Shown: piece by piece, positions 34,015 to 42,828 of the stretch
Numbering within the stretch: position 1 is the stretch's first letter
How the letters are laid out: each line of letters begins with the position of its first letter
From: Elusimicrobia bacterium CG_4_9_14_3_um_filter_62_55
Lineage (GTDB): Bacteria > Elusimicrobiota > Elusimicrobia > UBA1565
NCBI GenBank assembly: GCA_002790095.1
Contig: PFUL01000047.1
Coordinates: 1-64,000, forward strand
Length of the DNA: 64,000 nucleotides
Reading direction: 5' to 3'
Notes under the pieces: generated by a model
Database searches by the model: none
What the model saw: the letters and a program-made list of their open reading frames with translations, nothing else
Told to the model about the DNA's origin: nothing
Translations under genes and position numbers: made by a program

Positions 34015-37002
34015 ATGGGTAGAGGCCGACAGGCCGTGGGGGCGATCACGCTTCTCACGGTTCTCTTCGTCGTCGTTGGGGCGCGCGCAGCGGATCGCGC
34101 GAAGGGCCGCGCCCTGTTTGAACAAGCCCTTGAACAGTATCACCGCGGAGAGTTTCACGACGCCCTTTCCAGCGTTTCCAACGCGCTCCGCGAGCAGTCT
34201 TCATTTCCCGCGGCGGAGTCCCTAAGAGCGCAATTGCGCCATATCCTCGGCGACCGTGCCGGAGCGCTTCGCGACGCCCGGGAGGCCGCCAAGAGTTCCG
34301 CCCGAACGCCGGAAGAGCTGACCTTCCGCGGGAACGCGCGCCTGATCGTCGGGGATTGGAAGGGAGCGATGACCGATTTCGAGAACGCGCTCGCCAAGGA
34401 CGCGGATTTCGCCGAGGCGGCGCTGGGACGCTCGCGTGTTCACCGGCTGAAAAACGATCTCGCCTCCGCCCTCCGGGATATCCGCCGGGCGGTTAAGCTC
34501 GACGGAAACCATTTGGTCGCCCGCTACCACCTGGCGTGGGCCTATCATGACGCGAAACAGGATGACCGCGCGAAAAAGGAGCTTACCCGCATTCTTAACC
34601 GCAACCGGAATTTCGCGCTCGCCTACGGGCTCTTGGGGACCGTCTTCGCCGAAGCGAAGGACTCGAACCGAGCGCTCGCCTCCTACTCGAAAGCCATCCG
34701 GCTCTTCCCCGATTACAGCTACGCCTATCTCGCCCGAGCGATGGTGTACCTCGAACGAAAGAACCAGACTTTGGCCGATAAGGACTTTCAGGAGGCGATC
34801 CGAACGGCTCCTTCCGACTACGCCCCTTACTTCAACCGGGGGGAAATCCGGCATCGGCGGGGCGACGAAGAAAGCGCGCTCTCGGATTTTCGCGTGACGT
34901 TGAAAATGGACATCCCCAATCCGCCGGCGGCGCACACGATGGGCGATCATTTCGTTCAGGCCAAGCAGCACGAAGAGGCCGCGGCGATGTTCGGGAAAGC
35001 GATCGCGGCGACATTCTCGACCCCCGACCGCCGCTACGACGGTGATTTGGGGGATCTCTATGTCAAGCGCTCGGCCTCTCTCGAGGCTTTGAACGAATTC
35101 AAAAGCGCCCTCCGGGACCTCAACGACGCGGTCCGCGTCAGTTCGATGTCCGCGAGGGTGTGGACGACCCGCGCGGAGTTCTTTCTGAGGCGGGGGCAGG
35201 ACCGTCTCGCCGGCAAGGATCTCGACAGGGCGATCGAACTCGAAGAGCATTACGCTCCCGCCCTGATGGCGCGGGGCAAACTTAAGGAAAACGGAGGCCG
35301 ATACGAGGAGGCGTTGATCGACTTTTCCTCGGCTATCGAAGCCGACGACACCCTCGCGGAGGCCTACAGCCGCCGGGGAAGGCTCCAAACGAGAATCTAC
35401 GCGCGCTTCGCGAAAGCCGTCGTCGATTTCTCACGCGCGGCCGAGTTGGATCCTCGGAATGCGGAATATTTTTTGGACCTGGGAGCCTCCCGCCTCAGAG
35501 TCGGGGATTTCTGGAAGGCGGTGGAGTCTCTCGACAAGGCGCTTCTTCTCAAGGCCCCCGAACCGATCGTTCTTCGGTACCGCGCCGAGGCCTATTACGG
35601 ACTCGGCGACATCGCGCAGGCCGCGAAGGACATCGAGTCGTCCATCCAGCAGTCGCCGAATTCCTCGGAGAGCTTTACCGCGCTCGGACAATTCCGGATG
35701 CGTTCCCGCTTGTACCCTCAAGCCATCACCGATCTCGACCAGGCGATTTCCCTCGACCGCGACAACGGGGCGGCCTACCGCTACCGGGGTCAAGCCTACG
35801 CGGGCTTGGGAGATTACCGGAAGGCCATTCGGGATCTGGAGAAGGCCGTGAAATACGAGCGCATCCCCCTCGAGTCGCTCTCGCTGCTGTGCCACGCGCA
35901 GAGACTGGCGAAGCGGGAGAAATCGGCGATCGACAGCTGCAACGCCGCGCTGCGCATCGACGAGCAGTATCCCGCTGCTTTGCTGCAGCGGGGTCTCGCC
36001 TTCCTACAGATCGGCGACTACGCCCGCGCGGTCCGCGACCTCGACGACGCCCAGAGACTCGATGCCCCGCTGCCCCAGATGCTTTTGGCGCGCTCGATCG
36101 GCCACGCGGCGCTCCGGCAGTACAAGCAAAGCGACCGCGCCTACCGCGAAGCGATGATGCTCGATTTCCAGGTGAAGTCGGCGGAACTGACCATGGGAGA
36201 GGATCCGGGCGCGGCGTGGGATTACAGCGCCCGCATCGACGCGATGGAAGGACAGCTCGAACGCGACGGCGACGACCCCTACACGCATCTGGTGCGCGGG
36301 AACGCCCTCGACAACGCCGGTCACTACGACCGGGCCATCATCGAATACACGCGCGCGCTCGAGATGGACGGAAAACTCACCCAGGCCTATCTCGCCCGCG
36401 GCTCGGCGCTCTCTGCGCAGGATTCGCTCGACGCGGCCGAACAGGACTTCCGGCGGGCGGCGAGGCTCTCGCCGGAAGATCCCCTGACCCACCTCAGCCT
36501 GGTGACGCTGCTGACGGCCCGGCGCAAGTACCCGGCCGCCCTGAAAACGGCGATCGAGGCCCTCCGGCTGCAGGGGGAAGAACCCGATCCAAACCTCTTT
36601 GTCAAGGCGGGCAATATTCGCTACTTCTCCAACAAGATATCCCGCGCTAGAGAAAACTTTCAATATGCGATAAAATTCTCGCCGATGAACGCGTCCGCCT
36701 ACAACGGTCTCGGACTCTGCGAGTTCTCGCAAGGGCAGTATCAGCGCGCCCTCGCGGATTTCAGCAAAGCCGTTAAACTGCACCCGGATTACGACCGCTA
36801 TTATCGCAACCGAGCCGCGACCTTCGTAAATCTCGGCATGTATCAAAACGCCGCGGCGGATTACCGACTCGCCCTCACGGTGAATCGCGACCCGATGATG
36901 GTCGACGAATACCAGAAGCTGATCAAGAACAGCGAGGCGCGCATTCCGGCGCAGCAGTCCTCCAAAGGGGCGAGCGAAGCGAAATCATCCTCCACTCAAT
37001 GA
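34015..37002 (+). CDS. Large secreted TPR-repeat protein
   Basis: A 995-residue protein from ATG 34015; a TTG eight codons upstream is less likely. Signal peptide (RQAVGAITLLTVLFVVVGARA), then continuous TPR units to about residue 960, roughly two dozen by eye, with typical pattern A..YR..A......Y..A..D...A. The last ~30 residues are a Ser/Lys/Ala-rich tail. It is likely a periplasmic or outer-membrane-associated scaffold. Its TGA overlaps the metF ATG (ATGA), and the Omp85-type gene follows metF, so an assembly role with that barrel is possible but unproven. Confidence 0.85.
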   Translation: MGRGRQAVGAITLLTVLFVVVGARAADRAKGRALFEQALEQYHRGEFHDALSSVSNALREQSSFPAAESLRAQLRHILGDRAGALRDAREAAKSSARTPEELTFRGNARLIVGDWKGAMTDFENALAKDADFAEAALGRSRVHRLKNDLASALRDIRRAVKLDGNHLVARYHLAWAYHDAKQDDRAKKELTRILNRNRNFALAYGLLGTVFAEAKDSNRALASYSKAIRLFPDYSYAYLARAMVYLERKNQTLADKDFQEAIRTAPSDYAPYFNRGEIRHRRGDEESALSDFRVTLKMDIPNPPAAHTMGDHFVQAKQHEEAAAMFGKAIAATFSTPDRRYDGDLGDLYVKRSASLEALNEFKSALRDLNDAVRVSSMSARVWTTRAEFFLRRGQDRLAGKDLDRAIELEEHYAPALMARGKLKENGGRYEEALIDFSSAIEADDTLAEAYSRRGRLQTRIYARFAKAVVDFSRAAELDPRNAEYFLDLGASRLRVGDFWKAVESLDKALLLKAPEPIVLRYRAEAYYGLGDIAQAAKDIESSIQQSPNSSESFTALGQFRMRSRLYPQAITDLDQAISLDRDNGAAYRYRGQAYAGLGDYRKAIRDLEKAVKYERIPLESLSLLCHAQRLAKREKSAIDSCNAALRIDEQYPAALLQRGLAFLQIGDYARAVRDLDDAQRLDAPLPQMLLARSIGHAALRQYKQSDRAYREAMMLDFQVKSAELTMGEDPGAAWDYSARIDAMEGQLERDGDDPYTHLVRGNALDNAGHYDRAIIEYTRALEMDGKLTQAYLARGSALSAQDSLDAAEQDFRRAARLSPEDPLTHLSLVTLLTARRKYPAALKTAIEALRLQGEEPDPNLFVKAGNIRYFSNKISRARENFQYAIKFSPMNASAYNGLGLCEFSQGQYQRALADFSKAVKLHPDYDRYYRNRAATFVNLGMYQNAAADYRLALTVNRDPMMVDEYQKLIKNSEARIPAQQSSKGASEAKSSSTQ

Positions 37003-37865
37003 GGATTCCGAGCCTTTACGGCCGCGGTACGCCTGTCTTTTCTTTCGAATTCTTTCTTCCCAAAGCCCCGTCCGACATGGATCGCTTTAGAAAAACGGTC
37101 GTCGCCCTGAAGGCGCTCGCGCCGGACTTCGTCTCCCTGACCTACGGGGCCGGCGGCTCGGCTCGTACGCAAACGATCGAAACGGCTGAAATGATCAAGC
37201 GCGAGATCGGCATCGAGACCGCGTGCCACCTGACCTGCGTCGCGCACACGAAGGCGGAAATCGACGAGATTCTGGACCGCATCGAGCGCTCGGGCATCGA
37301 AAACATCGTCGCGCTGCGCGGCGACATGCCCCAGGACCGGGAACCGATCCCCGCGGCGCGCCGCGAACTCCCGTTCGCCGCTGATCTCGTGCGCCGCATC
37401 CGGGTCCGCGGCGGATTCGCGATGGGGGTCGCCGGGTATCCGGAGACCCATCCCGAAGCGGTCTCCCCCGAAGCGGACCTGGCGCGCTTGAAGGAAAAAG
37501 TCGACGCCGGCGGAGAGTGGGTCATCACCCAGCTCTTTTTCGACAACGCGGTTTATTTCGACTTCGTCGACCGGGCCCGGAAAATCGGAATCCAATGCCC
37601 GATCGTGCCCGGGATCATGCCCGTCGCCAGCATCAAGCAGACGAAGCGCTTCACCGAGATGTGCGGCACCTCGCTGCCGAAGGAACTGCGAGATGGACTC
37701 GACGCCGTCGCCGACGATCCCGAGGGGATCACGCGCTTCGGCATCGACTACGCGACGCGTCAATGCAGGGGCCTGCTCGCCGGAGGCGCCCCGGGCGTGC
37801 ACTTCTACACGCTCAACAAATCACGAGCGACGGCGACGATTCTCGCGAAACTCCGAGACTCCTGA
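36999..37865 (+). CDS. metF: 5,10-methylenetetrahydrofolate reductase
   Basis: A 288-residue FAD enzyme reducing methylene-THF to methyl-THF, the methyl donor for methionine synthesis. Family residues are in place: Glu17 in FSFEFFLPK, Asp109 in VALRGDMPQD and Gln178 in ITQLFFDN. VPGIMPVASIKQTKRFTEMCG matches the C-terminal core. It is translationally coupled on both sides, with ATGA overlap at its start and an overlap at its stop (37865), between a TPR gene and an Omp85-type gene. That is an odd setting for a housekeeping enzyme. Confidence 0.94.
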   Translation: MRIPSLYGRGTPVFSFEFFLPKAPSDMDRFRKTVVALKALAPDFVSLTYGAGGSARTQTIETAEMIKREIGIETACHLTCVAHTKAEIDEILDRIERSGIENIVALRGDMPQDREPIPAARRELPFAADLVRRIRVRGGFAMGVAGYPETHPEAVSPEADLARLKEKVDAGGEWVITQLFFDNAVYFDFVDRARKIGIQCPIVPGIMPVASIKQTKRFTEMCGTSLPKELRDGLDAVADDPEGITRFGIDYATRQCRGLLAGGAPGVHFYTLNKSRATATILAKLRDS

Positions 37866-39523
37866 TGCGCGGGCTGGGTCTCGCCGCGCTGGCGCTGGTG
37901 GCGGCGGCCCCCTCCCTCGCACAGCCCGTATCGAAGGTCTCGATCGAGCGGAGCAACGTCTTCAACCCGGCGGTGCCCGGAGAGGATTGGTGGCCGTTTC
38001 AAACGGCCAACCGCATCCATTTTCTGACGCGCGAACACATCGTCGAGCACGACAACCTTCTCCCGGTCGGAGCTTTTTGGGACCCGCTGAAGGCCGTTGA
38101 GACGGAGCGCAATCTGCGCTCCCTCGGGTTTCTGCGCCACGCGTCGGTCGACCCTAAATTTCTCGACGACGGAACCGTGGACCTGCGCATCCGCACCCAG
38201 GATTCCTGGACCTTGGTCCCGCAGTTTTCGCTCGGCACCGAGGGCGGGGATGATTTTCTGATCTTCGGCGCGCAGGAGGGGAACCTGCTCGGACTCGGCA
38301 AGGGAATCAGCTTGTTTCATTCCCAGGTGGGCTCCGAGATTCGAAACGATCTTCGCTACACCGATCCGCGACTGTTCGGCACCTGGAACGAACTCACGAC
38401 GCAATTCGCGGACACCAGCCGCGGCACGGAATCGGGGGTCCGCGTGACGAAGCCCTTCTTTTCGCACGACGCGCCCCACGCCTGGGAAGCCTCCTGGGCG
38501 CGCATCGTTCAGGAGAACTCGCTTTACGAAAACGGAGACGAGATCTCGAAATTCGACGCCGACTTCCGCGCGGTACGCTCCCGCTTCGGGGCGAGGGTCG
38601 GGCAGATCGGCGACACGACCCACCGGGTGAACCTAGGGACGCTCTACGCCAAGTCCGATTTCGCAGCGACGAGCGAAACCCGCGCGGGGTCGCTGCCGAG
38701 CGATCGGGAACTGTCGGGACCGCTGTTCGGGTATTCCTGGATCCAGACCCGCTACCGCTCGGAGCGGAACATCGACCAGATGCAGCGGACCGAAGACTAC
38801 AATCTGGGCAACGACTTCTCGATCGAGGGAGGGCCGATGCTGGAATCCTGGGGCAGCGATCGCGACCGCTGGATGCTTCACGCCTCGGACCGGCAGGGCA
38901 TCCCGTTCGGCCCGGGACGCTTCGCGTTGACCGAGGTCGGCGTCGAAGGCCGCAGCGCCGGCGGAAGCGTCGAAAACGGCATCTTCTTCGCCAACCTCAA
39001 TCTCTTTTGGAAAACGGGCTGGATTCTCGATCAGACCTTCGTGGGCCACCTCGAGTTCAACTCGACGCGCCGGCTTGACGGGGAGAGGCAATTGGTTCTC
39101 GGGGGGGATACCGGCCTGCGCGGATACAAGAACAACGCCTTCACCGGGCAGCGCTCTCTGCTGCTCAACCTCGAGAATCGGCTGTTCTGGGATCGGGAGC
39201 TCTGCCACCTCGTCTACATGGGCGGAGTCGTGTTTTTTGACTCGGGGGTTATCGCCTCAAGCGCCCGGGGCTTGGCGAACCGGGTGAAAAACGACGTGGG
39301 CGCCGGCCTGCGCTTCTCCCCGTCGCGCTCGTCGTCCGGCGGCGTCGTCCGCATCGACGTCGCGTACGCGATCAACGAGGGACCCGGAGGCAGCCGCTGG
39401 GTCGTTTCCGTGCGCGGCGGGCACGCCTTCTCGCTGTTCGGCAGCGCGAACCGCGGGACCCGGCGCCACCCCGATTCCGCTCTGGCCGAAGACGACCCCT
39501 CCATCCGCCTCCGCCGCCGTTGA
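37865..39523 (+). CDS. Omp85/TamA-type outer-membrane barrel protein
   Basis: A 552-residue protein; the ATG at 37865 overlaps the metF stop and gives a signal peptide (MRGLGLAALALVAAAPSLAQ). About residues 60-120 look like one POTRA domain (ERNLRSLGFLRHASVDPKF...DGTVDLRIRTQDSW). The rest is a beta-barrel pattern with the Omp85 signature LGGDTGLRGYKNNAFTGQ at about 410-430 and alternating strands to the end. One POTRA suggests a TamA-like or specialised member, not the main BamA. It is followed by an AsmA-like gene, recalling the TamA-TamB pairing. Confidence 0.82.
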   Translation: MRGLGLAALALVAAAPSLAQPVSKVSIERSNVFNPAVPGEDWWPFQTANRIHFLTREHIVEHDNLLPVGAFWDPLKAVETERNLRSLGFLRHASVDPKFLDDGTVDLRIRTQDSWTLVPQFSLGTEGGDDFLIFGAQEGNLLGLGKGISLFHSQVGSEIRNDLRYTDPRLFGTWNELTTQFADTSRGTESGVRVTKPFFSHDAPHAWEASWARIVQENSLYENGDEISKFDADFRAVRSRFGARVGQIGDTTHRVNLGTLYAKSDFAATSETRAGSLPSDRELSGPLFGYSWIQTRYRSERNIDQMQRTEDYNLGNDFSIEGGPMLESWGSDRDRWMLHASDRQGIPFGPGRFALTEVGVEGRSAGGSVENGIFFANLNLFWKTGWILDQTFVGHLEFNSTRRLDGERQLVLGGDTGLRGYKNNAFTGQRSLLLNLENRLFWDRELCHLVYMGGVVFFDSGVIASSARGLANRVKNDVGAGLRFSPSRSSSGGVVRIDVAYAINEGPGGSRWVVSVRGGHAFSLFGSANRGTRRHPDSALAEDDPSIRLRRR

Positions 39524-39546
39524 GGCCTCTGTCCATTTGTTAGAAT
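39520..39546 (+). promoter_or_regulatory. Possible promoter of the AsmA-like gene
   Basis: TTGAGG (39520-39525), a short 15-bp spacer and TAGAAT (39541-39546), which ends 6 nt before the GTG start at 39553. The short spacer makes it tentative. Confidence 0.4.
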
Positions 39547-39552
39547 CACGGC

Positions 39553-41598
39553 GTGAAGACCGTGCTTAAAATCGCGCTGGGATTCGTCCTCCTGGGCCTC
39601 CTCGCCTCCGCCGGGCTGGTGGTCGCGCTGAAAATTCTTTACCCGCCGGAACGCATCAAGGCGATCGCCGTCTCCCAACTCGTCAAATCGTTGGGAAGAG
39701 AAATCAAATTGGCCGAGGCTTCCATCGGCCTGGGCGGCGTCTCGTTGGAAAAACTGGAAGTTTCCGAGGTTCCTAATTTCGCCGCCGGAACGGCGGCGAC
39801 GCTGAAATCACTCTCGCTGAAAGTGGACCTGCGGCCGCTGTTGTTCAAGAGGGAATTCCGGGTCAAGGAACTCGCGCTCGACGGCCTTTCGGTTCACATT
39901 GTGGCCGATAAAGACGGCTCGATGAACGTCGCCAAAGGGACCGGAAAATCCGACTCGCCCGAAGCGGGGGGCGCGGTTGCGCCGGTCGTGTCCCTCGAAC
40001 GGCTCAGCGTGAGCGACGGATCGCTGCGCTACGAGGATAAAGCCTCCGGAACGAAGGCGTCCGTCTCGGGCCTGTCGCTCACCGCCTCCGGAGCCGGACT
40101 GGCGGAGCCGTTCCCTCTCGCGCTGAAGTCCGCCGTCACGCTGGACGGGAAGAAGGGCGAAATCGATTTCGAGGGAACGCTCGACCCGAAAGGGGCGAAC
40201 ATCGACGCGGCCGGAGTCGCGATCGACGCGCTCGTTCTGGTTTGGGAGGGAAAGCGTTATTCTCTCGCGGGGACACTGAAGCCTCTCTCCGCTCCCGCCG
40301 GGAAACTCACGGTCGGCCTTCCCGCCCTCGAAGCGGGAGGCGTCTCGATCCCGGCGCTGTCGGGGACGCTGCACGCCGCGGTCAAGAACGGGCTGATCGC
40401 GCTGACCCGACTCGACTTAAAAGGAGACGAAGCGGCGCTGAAGGGAAGCGTCGTCCAAACGAAATCCAGATGGACGCTGAGCGGACTCGCCGCGTCCCTC
40501 GGCGGGATTTCGGCGACTTTGGACGGGACCTACGCGGAAGCGGGCATCGATCTGAGACTGCGCGCGGACGAACTCGACCTCGAGAAGGCTCGGCGCTGGG
40601 TTCCGGCGCTCAAGGAGATGAACGCCGCGGGGACCGCCTCGGTGGACCTGAAGGCGAAGGGGAGGACGGACTCGCCCGCGCTTGAAGGGAAGCTGCGATT
40701 GGCGAACGCTGCGCTGAACGCCTCCGGACAGGCGCTCACGGGGCTCAACGGTCGGTTGTCGTTCACGCCGGAAACGGCCGACGCGGCGCTCAAGGGCGCG
40801 CTCAACGGCGCCGCGTTCGACGCGCAGTTGGCCGCGCGCGGCTACCGCACGAACCGCCCGAAGATCGAGCTGACCGGAACGCTCGCGAAGCTCGACCTCT
40901 CGAAACTTCCGGAATCGTCCGCCGCGAAAGACGAGGCCGCGCCGAAGCAGGACGGGGGGAAGGAGAGCCCCGCGTCGTTGAAAACGCTTGTCGACGCGAA
41001 AGGATCCCTCACGATCGGGGCGATCGTCCACCCGCGCTTTCAAGCCTCCAAAACGACGATGCTCTGGGACCTGCGCGAAATCGGAAGCGATCTCTCCTCC
41101 CTGGACGGGACGGTCTCGTTCTCCGTCGGCGCGGGGAAATTCGAGGACTTAAAACAGTTGGGTGCTTCAAACGGGCTGGTCAAGGTGGTGCTCCTTCCGA
41201 TCATGATCATCCAAAAGGTCGCGGGGCTCGTGAAGGTTCCGTTGTTCCCCAATTTTGACAAGGTCGACTTCAAGGAAATCGTCGGCGACTACTCCGTTCA
41301 GAACGGACGGATGACGGTGAAAAAATCCCACCTCGACTCGAGCGCCGCGTTCGTCACGATGGCCGGAAGCGCCGACCTCGGAAAGGAAGCGCTCAACCTG
41401 AAAGTCGACGCGAAGCTCTCGGGCGCGTTGAAGGCTCCGATCGCGTTTCAGATCACCGGAACGATCTCCGATCCGAAGGTGAAGCTGGACGCCGCATCGG
41501 TGCTCAAGCAGCCCGAGGTGAACAAGGCGCTCGAACAAGGCAAGGACCTGCTCAAAAAGCAGGGAGAACAGCTGCTCAAGGGCCTGTTCGGCCGCTGA
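39553..41598 (+). CDS. AsmA-family inner-membrane/periplasmic protein
   Basis: A 681-residue protein with GTG start. One N-terminal membrane helix (about 3-25) is followed by an AsmA N-terminal motif (LYPPERIKAIAVSQLVKSLGREIKLAEASIGLG), then long beta-rich repeats and the C-terminal AsmA-like segment (GDYSVQNGRMTVKKSHLDS ... LKVDAKLSG ... FQITGTISDPKVKLD). AsmA/TamB-type proteins are bridge-like carriers thought to move phospholipids to the outer membrane or help barrel assembly. It lies 29 bp after the Omp85-type gene, so a joint function is plausible. Confidence 0.85.
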   Translation: MKTVLKIALGFVLLGLLASAGLVVALKILYPPERIKAIAVSQLVKSLGREIKLAEASIGLGGVSLEKLEVSEVPNFAAGTAATLKSLSLKVDLRPLLFKREFRVKELALDGLSVHIVADKDGSMNVAKGTGKSDSPEAGGAVAPVVSLERLSVSDGSLRYEDKASGTKASVSGLSLTASGAGLAEPFPLALKSAVTLDGKKGEIDFEGTLDPKGANIDAAGVAIDALVLVWEGKRYSLAGTLKPLSAPAGKLTVGLPALEAGGVSIPALSGTLHAAVKNGLIALTRLDLKGDEAALKGSVVQTKSRWTLSGLAASLGGISATLDGTYAEAGIDLRLRADELDLEKARRWVPALKEMNAAGTASVDLKAKGRTDSPALEGKLRLANAALNASGQALTGLNGRLSFTPETADAALKGALNGAAFDAQLAARGYRTNRPKIELTGTLAKLDLSKLPESSAAKDEAAPKQDGGKESPASLKTLVDAKGSLTIGAIVHPRFQASKTTMLWDLREIGSDLSSLDGTVSFSVGAGKFEDLKQLGASNGLVKVVLLPIMIIQKVAGLVKVPLFPNFDKVDFKEIVGDYSVQNGRMTVKKSHLDSSAAFVTMAGSADLGKEALNLKVDAKLSGALKAPIAFQITGTISDPKVKLDAASVLKQPEVNKALEQGKDLLKKQGEQLLKGLFGR

Positions 41599-41630
41599 TC
41601 TGCCCGTAACGTTCGCCGCAGGGCTGAAGA

Positions 41631-42803
41631 TTAGGGTTTTTCGGCCAGAATCTGCTTAATGACGGCCTCGGGACCGTCGAGAATCGAGCCGAAGGTGAGG
41701 TAGAGATGCCACGCCCGCTCGATCGTTGGCGTGATCATGTGCCGGGTCTGGGGCAAGGTCTCCACATACTGCTTGTACCAGTGACGCAGGGTCTTCGCGT
41801 AATGACCGTAACGGAAGTAGACCTTGCGGATCTTGAATCCGATCGTCTCCATCGCCTTGATGTGCTGGTGGACGGGAAATTGATAGTGGTCCGGAAAGAC
41901 GTAGCGCTGCGAGAACGTCCCGGAAAGGGTGTTGTAGTTGTTGAGTCCAGCCGGGTTCGCCTGCGGGATGATGCCGTGCATCCAGAACCGCCCGCCGCGC
42001 TTGAGCAGACCGTAGATATGCCGGTAGTAGCGATACAGTTCGCTCTTGTCGAGATGAGAAACCATCCCGCAGGTGTAGATCTTGTCGTAGCTCCCGTCCG
42101 GGGGAATATCGAGATAGTGCGTCCGCCTCATGCTCTTGGAGAAGCCGTTGTCGACCTGATTCTGCGAAAGCGTGATTCCCATCGCGTTCCTGCAGCCGAA
42201 TTCCTTCTCCACCAAATTGACCTGGTAGCCGTAACCGCAGCCGATGTCTAAAAACTTGTCGCTCTCCTGAACCTCGAGTTCCGAGGCCGCCATGTGGAAC
42301 TTATGGTGCTGCGCGTCCTCCAAAGCCTCGTCGTCCAGGTTTCCGATCGCGTTCGCGTCCTTCCACATCGCGCAGGAATAGGCCTTCGTTCGTTTGTCCA
42401 GGTAGGCTTCGATGAATTCGTTGGGCAAATCGTAGTGGGAAGAGACGGCGATCAGTTTCCGCCGCACCGACGACGGAAACAGCATCGTTCCCATGTATCG
42501 GACGCGGTTGAAAAGCCCCACCTTCCACTCGGCGTCCTTGCGGACATGGCGTCGCAGACCGACGATCGAGTAGATGTCCCCGTTGAGTTCGCATTCGCCC
42601 TCAACGTAGCGGTCCAGAAATGAAGAAAGCCGGGCCCGGGCGAGATCGCGCAGCGGATCTTCGGTCCGACAGGCGATTTCGGCGCGTTCCGGACCCGAAC
42701 CGAACGACGCGGCGCGACCTTGGTAGCTTAAGCGAACAGTCCACGGGAGCGTGGGGAACATCTCCGCGAGCGTCGCGGAAGCCTTTTCGAGATAGATCGA
42801 CAT
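41631..42803 (-). CDS. Cyclopropane-fatty-acid synthase-like SAM methyltransferase
   Basis: A 390-residue protein of the CFA synthase/mycolic acid methyltransferase family. It has YDLPNEFIEAYLDKRTKAYSC (about 124-144), the SAM-binding LDIGCGYGYQ (about 185-194), ITLSQNQVDNG, and a C-terminal domain with HWYKQYVETLPQ. It is expected to methylate or cyclopropanate unsaturated acyl chains in membrane lipids. A TACATT box 8 nt before the ATG gives it its own likely promoter, although it follows the Lnt-like gene by only 25 bp. Confidence 0.87.
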   Translation of the reverse strand: MSIYLEKASATLAEMFPTLPWTVRLSYQGRAASFGSGPERAEIACRTEDPLRDLARARLSSFLDRYVEGECELNGDIYSIVGLRRHVRKDAEWKVGLFNRVRYMGTMLFPSSVRRKLIAVSSHYDLPNEFIEAYLDKRTKAYSCAMWKDANAIGNLDDEALEDAQHHKFHMAASELEVQESDKFLDIGCGYGYQVNLVEKEFGCRNAMGITLSQNQVDNGFSKSMRRTHYLDIPPDGSYDKIYTCGMVSHLDKSELYRYYRHIYGLLKRGGRFWMHGIIPQANPAGLNNYNTLSGTFSQRYVFPDHYQFPVHQHIKAMETIGFKIRKVYFRYGHYAKTLRHWYKQYVETLPQTRHMITPTIERAWHLYLTFGSILDGPEAVIKQILAEKP

Positions 42804-42811
42804 CGGAACTT

Positions 42812-42817
42812 AATGTA
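42812..42817 (-). promoter_or_regulatory. -10 box TACATT for the CFA-synthase-like gene
   Basis: TACATT on the minus strand ends 8 nt before the ATG at 42803. Confidence 0.4.
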
Positions 42818-42828
42818 TCACCTAATCC

